Part shown: positions 54,228 to 63,726 of the stretch, in pieces
Numbering within the stretch: position 1 is the first letter of the stretch
Layout of the letters: every line of letters begins with the position of its first letter
DNA from: Trichocoleus sp. FACHB-46
GTDB lineage: Bacteria > Cyanobacteriota > Cyanobacteriia > FACHB-46
Length of the DNA: 64,000 nt
Reading direction: 5' to 3'
NCBI RefSeq assembly: GCF_014695385.1
Contig: NZ_JACJOD010000030.1
Coordinates: 62,001-126,000 of the forward strand
The notes under the pieces: model-generated
The model's database searches: none
The model's input: the letters and a program-made list of their open reading frames with translations, nothing else
What the model was told of the DNA's origin: nothing
Translations under genes and position numbers: made by a program

Positions 54228-55937
54228 TCAGTCGATACTGACGCCTCTAAAGGTTGTTGGACGTTTGCGTCCTACCACAGGCGCGACCTCAACTTCACGC
54301 TCTTGAACTCGATGGGGCTGGAAGTACTTTTGCCACATATCGGGAGCATTCAAAGTTTCACCACCGTGAGATGTGAGACGTTGCCGCACTTTACAGAGCA
54401 CTGGCGTATTGATGCAAGCTCCTGAAATAATCACTTGTCCCTTAGTCAGGGCAGGTAACTCCTTCAGTAAGTCTCGACCTGCTGCTTCAACGCCGTACTT
54501 CAAACTTTCCTGATCTACTGGGTTAACAATCCGCATCAGAAACTGACTCATACATTGGGACAGAACGTCAGCATCCAACTTGCCAGGACGCTGCGTGATC
54601 AGCCCTACCCCTAAGCCAAATTTGCGACCCTCGCTCAAGATTGTCCGCAAGACAGCTTTACAACGAGAAGGCTCGTGAGCTGGAGCAAAGCGATGAGCCT
54701 CTTCAATCAAAATAAACACAGGGTAGGGCAAATAGTTTTCATCTTCAGGTGTCAGCAGTTCCTTCTGCGTGTTCATGCGAGCATGATTGGCTTGACGCAA
54801 GACAGCCGCACAGATCACCTGTTGTTCTTCTTGGCTAATCTCGTTCATTTGCAACACAGTGACTTGTCCGGGGGCAAACAAGTCTTTAGGAGTCAGGTGC
54901 TCGAAGGCATGAAAATAAGGCGATCGCTCCAGTCGCTCTAACTTCCATTCCAGAGCAGGGGCTGAAGAACCTGCTTTCTCATTCCCTTCTTCATCGGTTT
55001 GCTTATCTGCTTCATAGACCGCAGCAATTAAGTCTTGTACGTCCCAGCGGTACTCGCCACGTTTATGCCGTTTGACTAAGTTGAAAGCTTTGTTCAAAAT
55101 CGACTGCTGGCGATCGCTCATCTCTGGCAACAACATCAAAATGTCGTAATAGTCCAAAGAAGAAATGCGAATTCGGATACTATCGGGCCGTAAAATCTTC
55201 ACTTCAGGCGAGTAGCCATCGGCAGCAAAGGCAGGATGGCCGCGCATTTGCTCCAGTGTGCTGTATTCACCGTGAGGATCGAAAATTAGTACCGCTGCTC
55301 GATTATAGGGCCGCAACAATTCCTCAACGAGCACCCCAGCAGTGTAGGACTTACCAGATCCTGTACCCGCTAGAATCGCCATGTGTGTGCTCACCAACTC
55401 TTTCACATCTAGCACAATCGGCACCGCTTCACCTTCGCGCAGCAAAATTGAACCGATCTGGGCTGCTCCAATGTCATCAGGCTGCTTTTTGTTGAGAATG
55501 CTTTGAAGAAGTGCGTCGCTGGCTAAATGAACTTTGGCCCCTGGATCAGGGCTTTTACGAGGATTCATGAACCCCAGATTACGATCGAAATAACCAATGA
55601 CTTCGACAGTTACCTCGTAAATCTCGGGATTGGGATAGGCAAAACCCACCAAAGCTGCGATCGCGTCTGGACTAATTTCTGTATCGGCAAAAATGCGATC
55701 TGGTAGGTGATCAATCAACCGCAGAGCAGCAATTTTGCCCAAAATTTGAAGCGTGATTTGTGCCTTATCTCCGGCTGCTTTAAGGGCGGTCTCATAGTAG
55801 ACAAACTCACCAATCTTGACCTGCTGATTGTCCGTAGTGATAAACACGTACTGATTCCCATTCTCCCCTGGCCCTTTTACTGTTCCAATCACGTTGGGGA
55901 TAGGCTGCATAGCCGAAGAAAGTTGTTGTGAGTTCAT
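54228..55937 (-). CDS. herA: HerA-type hexameric ATPase/helicase
   Basis: A 569-residue protein of the HerA/FtsK clan. A HAS-barrel-like N-terminal region (VIGTVKGPGENGNQYVFITT) precedes the ATPase core with Walker A AILAGTGSGKSYTAGVLVEE (near residue 190), DPHGEYS, Walker B PVFILIEEAHRFAP, and the sensor/arginine region RTILSEGRKFGLGVGLITQRPG. HerA pumps DNA and usually works with the nuclease NurA in end resection; no nurA gene is beside it here. It is convergent with the ftsX-DUF3598 pair, with a 10-bp gap. Confidence 0.9.
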   Translation of the reverse strand: MNSQQLSSAMQPIPNVIGTVKGPGENGNQYVFITTDNQQVKIGEFVYYETALKAAGDKAQITLQILGKIAALRLIDHLPDRIFADTEISPDAIAALVGFAYPNPEIYEVTVEVIGYFDRNLGFMNPRKSPDPGAKVHLASDALLQSILNKKQPDDIGAAQIGSILLREGEAVPIVLDVKELVSTHMAILAGTGSGKSYTAGVLVEELLRPYNRAAVLIFDPHGEYSTLEQMRGHPAFAADGYSPEVKILRPDSIRIRISSLDYYDILMLLPEMSDRQQSILNKAFNLVKRHKRGEYRWDVQDLIAAVYEADKQTDEEGNEKAGSSAPALEWKLERLERSPYFHAFEHLTPKDLFAPGQVTVLQMNEISQEEQQVICAAVLRQANHARMNTQKELLTPEDENYLPYPVFILIEEAHRFAPAHEPSRCKAVLRTILSEGRKFGLGVGLITQRPGKLDADVLSQCMSQFLMRIVNPVDQESLKYGVEAAGRDLLKELPALTKGQVIISGACINTPVLCKVRQRLTSHGGETLNAPDMWQKYFQPHRVQEREVEVAPVVGRKRPTTFRGVSID

Positions 55938-56225
55938 ACGGAGTCTCTACAGCAAGAGCAGTTCTTATGTATCAACATAACGGTAAAGCTGGCAATATTT
56001 GCCTCTAATCAAAAATCGCCGCGAAATCACGGTTACTTTTACCACTGAGGCCAGGGTAATCTGAGCGAGCGGAATATTAAGAACAAGCAAAGAATAAGCC
56101 CGAAAAACAACTCTTGACTTGCTCTAAATTAATCAAGCCAACCTGCTAGAGACTAAGTGCAGATGGGAACTTTAACCTTAAGCGGGGTGGCTACGTAGGT
56201 AAAGCTAGCTGAAAATTTGTAGTTC

Positions 56226-58376
56226 ATGATGGACTCCCAGGAAACAAGAGAATTCGCCGCGCAGCACTCAGCAAGTGTTTTCAAGCATCATGGAACTCAA
56301 AGCCAACTCCGGCATGCTCCACCTTTAGAAACGTTGCTACCTGTAGAATCGCAAGTTCCTGTTACTAGAACAGGTGCTTTGCGATCGCCTGATTCAACGA
56401 ACCTGGTTTTGGCGCAGGACACCCTGTCTCTATCCATGCCCCATGTTGTAAGCTACGTTCCCCTTCTGCAAAAGCTAAGTCATATTTTGGTGACTGCCGC
56501 TGAACCAGAAGTGATTTTACAGAAAATTACCCAAACTTTAGGTCAAGCATTTGAGGCAGATTGTTATCTGGCTGTTTGTCCCAATAGCCAATTCTTGCCT
56601 CACTCCATTTACTGGTGGCAGGCAGCAGAGGATATAGTTGTCCACCAGCCTCAAGCTCAGCTGGCTAAACATCCAGCACTAAAAGCGATTCTTAGCAGTA
56701 GCTCCACTGAGTTATGTAATATTTCTGATTTAGCAGCCATTCCAGGTGAGACGGGTGCTAAAAATCAATGGGATGGCCCACCGGTCCGGGCTCTTTTAGG
56801 TAGTACAACTCAATTTCAGGGTCAGCAAAATGGAGTGGTTGGTTTAGTTCGATCGCAAGCTCACCATTGGACAGCTACAGAAATGGCGAATTTGAATGGT
56901 GTGCTACCCCAAGTCGCGATCGCCATTTCCCAATTTCATACTCAACGTCAAATTCAGCAGCAAAACTGTCGACAAGCCTTGATTGAGCAGTTGACTGTAG
57001 CCGTTCGCAATGCTCTAGAACTAAATCAAATTCTAAAGTTAGCTACTGAGGGAGCTGCCCAAGCTCTACAGGTAGACCGCAGCTTGCTATTAATGCTCAA
57101 ATACTCTGACCCAATGGCCAAAAGCCGCTCCCTAGAGCGATCGCTCAGAGTTAAAGCTTCAGTTGTGTGTGAGTGGCTGAACCCTACTCCAAACAGTCAT
57201 AATCAGTCGCCTGTTTTGGCTCCAGTACTGAATGAAGGATTCTGGATTCCGGAATGTGCCCTGAGCCAGCAAGCATTTTCCGATCCCAGCAAGCTAGTAG
57301 TAGTAACCAACGGATACGAATCTTACCTCACAGCTCCTCCAGAGGCCGTGGCTTCAGTTTTTGCCCCAGAGACTTTTCCTGCTCTCGTGATGGTGCCTTT
57401 GGAAAGCCAGGGAACGATTTTGGGATTTTTGATTTTACAGCATAGCCAACCTCGGAGTTGGGAACCCGAAGAATTAAAATTTCTGGAGTTGGTCGGGGCG
57501 CAAGTGAGCACTGCCATTATTCAATCTCAGACTCTGCGACAAGTACAAGCTTTAGTAGAAGAGCGCACTGCGCAACTAAAGCGGAGTCTAGAGGTTCAAG
57601 CAAAACTTTATGAGCGAACTCGCAAACAGATCGACCAACTGCGCCAGCTCAATCAGCTTAAGGATGAATTTTTGAGCACCATGAGCCATGAGTTGCTCAC
57701 TCCTTTAACCAGCATGACTTTAGCAATTCGGATGTTGCGGCAAGCAGAGCTGTCGCCGGAGCGCCAAAATAAATACCTTGATATTCTGGAGCAGCAATGT
57801 AATCAAGAAACAAACTTGATCAATGACCTGCTAGCCTTGCAAAAGCTAGAGTCTAATCAAGCTTCTGTTTATCTGCAAAAAGTTGACTTCAAAAGTTTGA
57901 TTGGTGAACTAGTAGAATCCTTTGAAGAAAGGTTGGCAAGTAAAGGCTTAACCCTCACTACTGACTTACCAAAGCGATCGCTAATCTTACAAACCGATTA
58001 CGACAGCTTAAACCGTATTTTAGTAGAATTGCTAACCAACGCTGGCAAGTACGCAGAGCCTAACAGCATCATTCGACTGGTTGTCGCCCATCCATCTGAG
58101 TCGTCAGATAACCAAATAGTTTTAACCTTGTGCAACACAGGCCCTGGAATTGCAGAGGAAGAACTGCCGTACATTTTTGATAAGTTCCGTCGAGGCCAAG
58201 GCGTAACCCAACGGGCAGTGCAGGGAACCGGCTTGGGGCTTGCTTTGGTGAAATGTCTAGTCCAACATTTGAATGGGGCGATCGCGGTCGCCAGTCATCC
58301 TCTGCCCGCAACAGACAGTTTCGAAACTTGCTTTACATTAACTTTGCCGCACACTTTCAATAGTGCTAATCCCTAA
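56226..58376 (+). CDS. Soluble histidine kinase with two GAF domains
   Basis: A 716-residue kinase without membrane segments. Order: variable N-terminus (1-70), GAF 1 (about 75-235, VPLLQKLSHILVTAAEPEVI), GAF 2 (about 255-440, LEPN-like QALQVDRSLLLML and FPALVMVPLESQGTILGFLI), coiled coil (VEERTAQLKRSLEVQAKLYE), HisKA with His488 in FLSTMSHELLTPLTSM, then HATPase (LLTNAGKYAEP, GPGIAEEELPYIFDKFRRG, GTGLGLALVKCLVQH). The conserved Arg after HEL is replaced by Leu (HELLTP). No canonical Cys ligand for a bilin was identified with certainty in the GAFs, so phytochrome function is not claimed. The start is ATG 56226 or 56229. The 3' end is 35 bp from the SRPBCC gene. Confidence 0.9.
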   Translation: MMDSQETREFAAQHSASVFKHHGTQSQLRHAPPLETLLPVESQVPVTRTGALRSPDSTNLVLAQDTLSLSMPHVVSYVPLLQKLSHILVTAAEPEVILQKITQTLGQAFEADCYLAVCPNSQFLPHSIYWWQAAEDIVVHQPQAQLAKHPALKAILSSSSTELCNISDLAAIPGETGAKNQWDGPPVRALLGSTTQFQGQQNGVVGLVRSQAHHWTATEMANLNGVLPQVAIAISQFHTQRQIQQQNCRQALIEQLTVAVRNALELNQILKLATEGAAQALQVDRSLLLMLKYSDPMAKSRSLERSLRVKASVVCEWLNPTPNSHNQSPVLAPVLNEGFWIPECALSQQAFSDPSKLVVVTNGYESYLTAPPEAVASVFAPETFPALVMVPLESQGTILGFLILQHSQPRSWEPEELKFLELVGAQVSTAIIQSQTLRQVQALVEERTAQLKRSLEVQAKLYERTRKQIDQLRQLNQLKDEFLSTMSHELLTPLTSMTLAIRMLRQAELSPERQNKYLDILEQQCNQETNLINDLLALQKLESNQASVYLQKVDFKSLIGELVESFEERLASKGLTLTTDLPKRSLILQTDYDSLNRILVELLTNAGKYAEPNSIIRLVVAHPSESSDNQIVLTLCNTGPGIAEEELPYIFDKFRRGQGVTQRAVQGTGLGLALVKCLVQHLNGAIAVASHPLPATDSFETCFTLTLPHTFNSANP

Positions 58377-58411
58377 TCTTCTCAAACTTGTAGTTTTGAT
58401 CGGAAAAACTT

Positions 58412-59011
58412 GTGATTAATGAATTCACTTCCAACTTAGATCCTGACTTACCAGCAAATGCTGAAGTTCAAGCAGCAATGCTGAACCTGACCACCGAACT
58501 TGTTGACCTAGCACTGCTTCAAGCCGTAGAAGTTAAGACTGAGCAAGTTGAAGGAAGAAAGCGAAGAATCTCTGCCAAAATATCCATTCCTCGTCAAGTG
58601 GAACAAGTTTGGCAAGTTCTGACTGACTATGAAGCCTTGGCTGAATTCATTCCTAATCTAGGTAAAAGTGAGCGCTTAAAGCATCCTCAAGGCGGAATTC
58701 GCTTAGAGCAGATCGGTACTCAACGTCTGCTACGGGTTAACTTCTCAGCTCGGGTTGTCTTAGATATTGAAGAAGTATTTCTGCAAGCAATTCACTTCAA
58801 TATGGTTGAAGGAGACTTTAACGCATATTCAGGCTGTTGGCGGCTGGAACCTGAAACGAAAGAAGATGGGTCAGGTACCAGCCTTAGCTATACCGTATTA
58901 GTCTGGCCTAAACGGACAATGCCGATTGTCTTTTTAGAGCGCTGCTTACAGCACGATTTGCCGTTAAATCTCTTAGCTATTCGTCAGCGAGTAGAAGAGT
59001 TATTTAGCTAA
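58412..59011 (+). CDS. SRPBCC (START-like) family protein
   Basis: A 199-residue protein with a helix-grip fold signature: RISAKISIPRQVEQVWQVLT, DYEALAEFIPNLGKSERLK, RLEQIGTQRLLRVNF and the C-terminal helix [20 protein letters not shown]. Cyanobacterial relatives are usually labelled cyclase/dehydrase-like; the ligand is unknown. The start is a GTG at 58412. It probably follows the histidine kinase gene in one transcript. Its last 16 codons and stop lie in a tandem duplication (58963-59180). Confidence 0.82.
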   Translation: MINEFTSNLDPDLPANAEVQAAMLNLTTELVDLALLQAVEVKTEQVEGRKRRISAKISIPRQVEQVWQVLTDYEALAEFIPNLGKSERLKHPQGGIRLEQIGTQRLLRVNFSARVVLDIEEVFLQAIHFNMVEGDFNAYSGCWRLEPETKEDGSGTSLSYTVLVWPKRTMPIVFLERCLQHDLPLNLLAIRQRVEELFS

Positions 59012-59180
59012 GTACTTGCAGAGCAATAAATCAAGCTTACTTTTAGCAGCTTCTGAAATTTTATCTAGAGGGTTAAATCTCTTAGCTATTCGTCAGCGAG
59101 TAGAAGAGTTATTTAGCTAAGTACTTGCAGAGCAATAAATCAAGCTTACTTTTAGCAGCTTCTGAAATTTTATCTAGAGG
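58963..59180. repeat. Perfect 109-bp tandem duplication over the junction of two convergent genes
   Basis: The segment 58963-59071 is repeated without any difference I can see at 59072-59180. Each copy contains the end of the SRPBCC gene (stop in TTTAGCTAA) and, on the other strand, the last 24 codons and stop of mtnP. Copy 1 serves the SRPBCC gene and copy 2 serves mtnP. Confidence 0.95.
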
Positions 59181-59987
59181 TGTGAGAATGGCATACTTCA
59201 AGGCTGAGTGGGCGTCAGAAGTTGGTGGATTTTCACTAAGACGACGTACCGTTTCCTGAATCACTCGCTGAGCGTTAACTGCATTGCGTTGCAAGTTAGC
59301 AATGACCATATCTACCGTCACACTGTCGTGATCTGAGTGCCAACAATCATAATCTGTAACCAGCGCTAGGGTCGCGTAAGCAATCTCTGCTTCTCTCGCC
59401 AACTTTGCTTCTGGCAAGTTGGTCATCCCAATGACAGTAGCATCCCAGCTGCGGTACAAATGCGATTCAGCTTTGGTAGAGAATGCGGGCCCTTCCATAC
59501 AGACGTAGGTGCCGCCTTGGTGTAGGGTTACATCCGGCAAATTCAAGCTATTGACACCATCTGCTAAAACTTGAGCAAGGCGCAGACAAACTGGGTCGCC
59601 AAAGGCAATATGAGCCACGATGCCATCGCCAAAAAAGGTAGAAATACGGTTTTTAGTGCGATCAATAAACTGGTCGGGCACCACCATATCTAGCGGTTTG
59701 ACTTCTGCCTTTAAGGAACCAACAGCGGAAGCTGAGATTAAATACTCTACGCCCAAGCTTTTCATGGCGTAGATGTTGGCTCGAAATGGGAGTTCCGATG
59801 GTAGAAGATGATGGTTTCGGCCATGACGCGCCAGGAATGCAACGCGAGTTCCTTCTAAGCTTCCTAAAATGAGTGCGTCTGAAGGCGGGCCAAATGGTGT
59901 TTCTATATGTAACTCTTCTACATCCTTCAAAGCTTCCATCTTGTAGAGGCCGCTTCCACCAATGATGCCGATCTTTGCCTGAGCCAT
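59109..59987 (-). CDS. mtnP: S-methyl-5'-thioadenosine phosphorylase
   Basis: It splits methylthioadenosine, a by-product of polyamine synthesis, into adenine and methylthioribose-1-phosphate. The 292-residue protein begins [20 protein letters not shown] and shows the phosphate-site [59 protein letters not shown] and the base-binding [18 protein letters not shown] and VTDYDCWH. The ATG at 59987 is preceded by AGGGAAAT and matches family starts; an upstream in-frame codon at 60023 is rejected. A TATAAT on the minus strand (complement of 60051-60056) is a likely -10 element. Confidence 0.95.
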   Translation of the reverse strand: MAQAKIGIIGGSGLYKMEALKDVEELHIETPFGPPSDALILGSLEGTRVAFLARHGRNHHLLPSELPFRANIYAMKSLGVEYLISASAVGSLKAEVKPLDMVVPDQFIDRTKNRISTFFGDGIVAHIAFGDPVCLRLAQVLADGVNSLNLPDVTLHQGGTYVCMEGPAFSTKAESHLYRSWDATVIGMTNLPEAKLAREAEIAYATLALVTDYDCWHSDHDSVTVDMVIANLQRNAVNAQRVIQETVRRLSENPPTSDAHSALKYAILTPLDKISEAAKSKLDLLLCKYLAK

Positions 59988-60483
59988 TTTTATTTCCCTG
60001 TATTTCCCAAGTAGCATCGCCAAGCTATTCTACTGGCAAGAGGGACATTCATTATATAATTACAGCCTATAGTTTTAGGTGAAATCATAAAAAGATTTTA
60101 TGAAATGTTCTGATGCCTGCTAAGTTTGTAGTGCATCAAGATAATTCTTATGAGCATGTCTGGTGACCCAAAATCAGGTTCCGTAGAAATGCAGTTGTTG
60201 GGGATTCGGGATAAAGAATAACTTTAATGTGCGACTGTATAGCCCACCAAAAGACGAAAGTTATATAGATTGACTCACGAATAGAATAATTTGTTTTGAG
60301 CTAAATCTAGTTTCTCTGCCCTGTACAAGCTTTTAGTTTTTTACCTCAATGATGGAAAACTATCGCAAGGGTCGCAGTTAAATATTCTACATATCACAGC
60401 CCTAGCTGCGAGGGGCTGGTAAGACTGAAGAAGACTTTATCTGGTGCTTATCAAGTTCACTGCTCTACCACCTGAATCTCGTC
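59988..60483. other. Gap between divergent mtnP and sigF
   Basis: About 500 bp with no gene. It contains the mtnP promoter region (palindromic ATTATATAAT at 60051-60060) and a long A+T-rich sigF leader. Confidence 0.5.
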
Positions 60484-61260
60484 ATGCAAACTACCGCCAC
60501 CAATGAACTCAAGAGTGAAAGCTTACAACTGTTGCGAGAGTACCAGAAAAACCCCTCCGCGAAACTTCGGAACCAACTAGTTCAACTCAATTTAGGACTT
60601 GTTAGGAGAGAAGCACATCATTGGATTAACCAATGTACAGAAAACTATGAGGACTTACTTCAAGTTGGCTCTATCGGTTTAATTCGGGCGATCGAGCGAT
60701 TTGATATGTCAAAGGGGCATGCGTTTAGTTCCTTTGCTATTCCTTACATTCGAGGTGAGATTCAACATTACCTCAGAGATCGGGGTTCTTCGGTGAGAAT
60801 TCCTCGTCGTTGGCAAGCACTACAAAAACAAGCGGCTTGGGCAATTCAGAATCTGCAAACTCAACTTAACCGCCAACCAAGCGATGCAGAGGTGGCTACA
60901 GAGTTAGAGATTTCAGTATCAGAATGGCAGGAAATTAAATTAGCTCTAAAAAACCGTGCACCTCTAAGTCTTGATGCACCTGTGCGGGACGAAGATGAAG
61001 GGTCCGCCTCTCTAGGAGAACTAGTTCCTGATAATCGCTACCGCAGCTTCCAACTGGCTCAGGAAGATCAAATTCGCCTACACCAAGCTTTGTTCCAATT
61101 AGAGAGTAGAACTCGTGAGATTTTAGAGTTTGTTTTCTTGTATGACTTGACTCAAAAAGAAACTGCTGAACGTTTAGGAATCAGTGCCGTTACGGTTTCT
61201 CGGCGAGTTAAGAAAGGACTGCATTTACTTAAGGAATCAATGGCTACTGTGGAAGAGTAA
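60484..61260 (+). CDS. sigF: RNA polymerase sigma factor, SigF type (group 3)
   Basis: A 258-residue sigma factor of the SigB/SigF/SigG class. Region 2 has VRREAHHWINQCTENYEDLL and QVGSIGLIRAIERFD, then FSSFAIPYIRGEIQHYLRDR; region 3 is DAEVATELEISVSEWQEI; region 4 ends with the helix-turn-helix KETAERLGISAVTVSRRVKK. In Synechocystis, SigF controls type IV pilus genes, motility and surface properties. A PilP-like lipoprotein gene lies immediately downstream. No anti-sigma gene is adjacent. Start ATG 60484. Confidence 0.93.
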   Translation: MQTTATNELKSESLQLLREYQKNPSAKLRNQLVQLNLGLVRREAHHWINQCTENYEDLLQVGSIGLIRAIERFDMSKGHAFSSFAIPYIRGEIQHYLRDRGSSVRIPRRWQALQKQAAWAIQNLQTQLNRQPSDAEVATELEISVSEWQEIKLALKNRAPLSLDAPVRDEDEGSASLGELVPDNRYRSFQLAQEDQIRLHQALFQLESRTREILEFVFLYDLTQKETAERLGISAVTVSRRVKKGLHLLKESMATVEE

Positions 61261-61771
61261 GTTGGCTTCAATCTATTAATTGTTTCTTTGCTCTGGGTTG
61301 GTTTAGGAATATGAAACTGTAGGCCAATCGCTGATTTTCAGAGCTTGCCTTTGATGGGTTGACTCATAAATCGTGTTAGTAAGCGGTAGTTAATCAAAAA
61401 GATTAAATTGGCGATCGCAGAGTAGTTTCATTAACCAAACCATACGCATTCTCAAATAATGAAATTTGAGCTTGTACTACAAAAAGCATCTGTCGAACGA
61501 GAGCTTTAGGGTTGAAGAAACTTTCAAATAGCAAGTTATTTAGTGCTGTTGCCGAGCTTACCCATTTTCTCGCTGAATCTTACTCTCTTCTTGAAACTTT
61601 ACGTTAAAAACGGACAAGTTGCTTGGCTACTAGGCGGGAAGTAATCAACAGTAGGTAGTGTTCAAAGAACTTAGCAAAAGTAACATTATTTCTAGTATGA
61701 TTTCAGTCGAATCCTTAGCACAAAACAGTGCAAGTAAGGCTATTCTGTAAGAAAGTTTTGGGGAATTGGCG
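61261..61771. other. Gap between sigF and the lipoprotein gene
   Basis: About 510 bp, A+T-rich, with one HIP1-like octamer near 61412. A TATGAT near 61697 could be a -10 hexamer for the lipoprotein gene. I see no coding sequence or stable terminator. Confidence 0.4.
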
Positions 61772-62704
61772 ATGCGTCAAGTTAAAGTGATTGCATTTAC
61801 AGGGATGCTGGCTCTTTTAATGAGTGGGTGTGCCGGAGAGGGAGGTGACGAGCAAGCTGCTTCGCCGGCCCCTTCTGTTGCCCCTACAGCGGTGACACAA
61901 GCTCCTGCCAAACCTTCCCCCAAAGCACAACCTTTCTCAGCTAAGAAACCACCGCTAGTTGCTCAAAAGCCCAGAACTGGCGCTGCTGCCCCCGCTTTGA
62001 TCCAGTCAACCAATCCTGATGAACGGGCTCGTCAGGTACAGCAGGGTCGTCAAGATCCGTTTGCTTTGTTGCCGCTCCCTCCAGTTCCTGTTATTTCTCC
62101 AAATGCAACTATACCGACTGCTGCTCCACGCGCCGTTCCTCAGGTCCGAACCCTCCCAGGAGCCTCTCCAGTAGCCTCAAGGCCCAATACAACTAATACA
62201 ACTAATAGATCTCCTGGTGCTACTCGCAGGTCTCCAGGAACGACTGCTGGTGCAGGAAGTCCTGGAAGAACAAACACGGCAGGAGCTCGGCCAGTCGGCA
62301 GACCTACAGTGCCAGGAGCAACACCCATTCGGCCAGGAACGTTGCCTCGGTCGATACCTCCTGCAATTGCAGCTTTGCCACCATTACCGCAGCCAGCTCT
62401 AGCTCAGGCAGTTGAGGTTTCAGGAGTGGTTCAAGTTGGCGAACAAGCTCAGGCAATTATTAAGGCACCTAACGAAAATACTAGTCGCTATGTCAGCGTG
62501 GGACAGCGACTTGCTAACGGTCAAGTATTAGTGAAGCGGATTGAAATGAATGAAGGCTCTGATCCAATTGTGATTTTTGAGCAGTACGGAATTGAAGTTG
62601 CTAAGAGAGTTGGAGAGAGAGTGCAACCCGCAACCGGCACGCCAACAGCAGCTATTTTCAATGCTCCTTGGCTCAGTAATGGCGGGAGCGCTGCTATCTC
62701 GTAG
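61772..62704 (+). CDS. Proline-rich lipoprotein with PilP/GspC-like C-terminal domain
   Basis: A 310-residue protein. The N-terminus is a lipoprotein signal with lipobox LLMSGC (Cys at about residue 20). A long low-complexity Pro/Ala/Thr/Arg-rich spacer follows (NTTNRSPGATRRSPGTTAGA). Before the spacer is GRQDPFALLPLPP, a DPF motif as in PilP-type pilus assembly lipoproteins. The C-terminal 80 residues (EVSGVVQVGEQAQAIIKAPN, YVSVGQRLANGQVLVKRIEM) resemble the small beta domain of PilP and GspC. A role at the outer-membrane pilus or secretion gate is inferred. ATG 61772 is preferred over TTG 61766. Confidence 0.7.
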   Translation: MRQVKVIAFTGMLALLMSGCAGEGGDEQAASPAPSVAPTAVTQAPAKPSPKAQPFSAKKPPLVAQKPRTGAAAPALIQSTNPDERARQVQQGRQDPFALLPLPPVPVISPNATIPTAAPRAVPQVRTLPGASPVASRPNTTNTTNRSPGATRRSPGTTAGAGSPGRTNTAGARPVGRPTVPGATPIRPGTLPRSIPPAIAALPPLPQPALAQAVEVSGVVQVGEQAQAIIKAPNENTSRYVSVGQRLANGQVLVKRIEMNEGSDPIVIFEQYGIEVAKRVGERVQPATGTPTAAIFNAPWLSNGGSAAIS

Positions 62705-62972
62705 CCCTATCACTCAGATCGGAAAGAATCTACCCCAACACGTTGAAAATCTTCAGTGGAGAAGCTAGGCGATCGCTCTGCTTCTCTATTTGTTTTGTAT
62801 AGCTAGAGTGTGCTCTTCAGCTTTGCTTGACTGGATAGCGCTGATCACGAATTGCTTTCTAGGCTCATGGTTTCTAACTAGGTAACAACAAAATTTTTAA
62901 CTCTTTCTAGGTAGGAACGTTAGAGTTAAAGGAGACTGCTATTGCTAAATTGATCAGTTAAGTTGGGGTGTT

Positions 62973-63623
62973 ATGGCCGCCTTTGCTTCTGAAAAGAATA
63001 GCGAATCTCTGAGCTTTTGGAACCCTGAACTGCTGCATCCAAGCCAGACTCAAGATACTGATCTCCTAAAACAACTTAGCTTCATTCCTGCTCTCAAAGA
63101 GCTTTTGATGTTGCGACAAGTTCATGCCTTGGAGCATGCAACGGTTTGGGTTTTAAGTGAGTCTTCTCATAGCGTTAATGCTGGGACAGTTTCTAGATCC
63201 CTATCCGCAGACAATGAATTGTTGGGAGGGATGTCTACGGATCGGGGGTTTTATCTTTATGGTCAAGTGGATACAGTATATCTACGGTGGTCAGTGCATC
63301 AGGCTTTGCAGCGAATTACGGAGGGGGAGTGGAACTTAGCGGTTCATCCTCGTTGCGGCACTAATTTATCGGTCAATATGCTACTCACGGCAGGATTAGC
63401 CCTTGGTATCCACTTGCTTCTGCCTAAAGGCCCAATTGAACAGCTACTAGGCCTGGGATTAGCTGCTACCACAGCAGCTCACTTGGCACCCGACTTAGGG
63501 AGCGTGGCCCAGCAGTATGTTACGACCGCGATTCCCTTCAATTTAGCGATCGCAGGGGTAACCGCAATTCGGGATGATTGGGGCCGGCCAGCCCACTTTG
63601 TGCGGGTTCGCTGGATTGAGTAG
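62973..63623 (+). CDS. DUF6391-type membrane protein
   Basis: A 216-residue protein. The first 60 residues are polar; then comes a conserved-looking LRQVHALEHATVWVLSE with an HxLEHA motif, GGMSTDRGFYLYGQVDT, and hydrophobic segments (NMLLTAGLALGIHLLLP, LLGLGLAATTAAHLAPDLG). Cyanobacterial homologues carry the DUF6391 label; function is unknown. The HALEHA stretch could bind metal or a cofactor. ATG 62973. It lies 103 bp upstream of psaE on the same strand. Confidence 0.7.
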   Translation: MAAFASEKNSESLSFWNPELLHPSQTQDTDLLKQLSFIPALKELLMLRQVHALEHATVWVLSESSHSVNAGTVSRSLSADNELLGGMSTDRGFYLYGQVDTVYLRWSVHQALQRITEGEWNLAVHPRCGTNLSVNMLLTAGLALGIHLLLPKGPIEQLLGLGLAATTAAHLAPDLGSVAQQYVTTAIPFNLAIAGVTAIRDDWGRPAHFVRVRWIE

Positions 63624-63726
63624 AAATAAAACTTAAAGAGCAGAACGAACCGAGAGGCCTTCTGGAGTAGTACTCTGAGGATCGATTAGCCATATGTGTT
63701 GAAAATTAGTTAAGGAAAAAACACTC

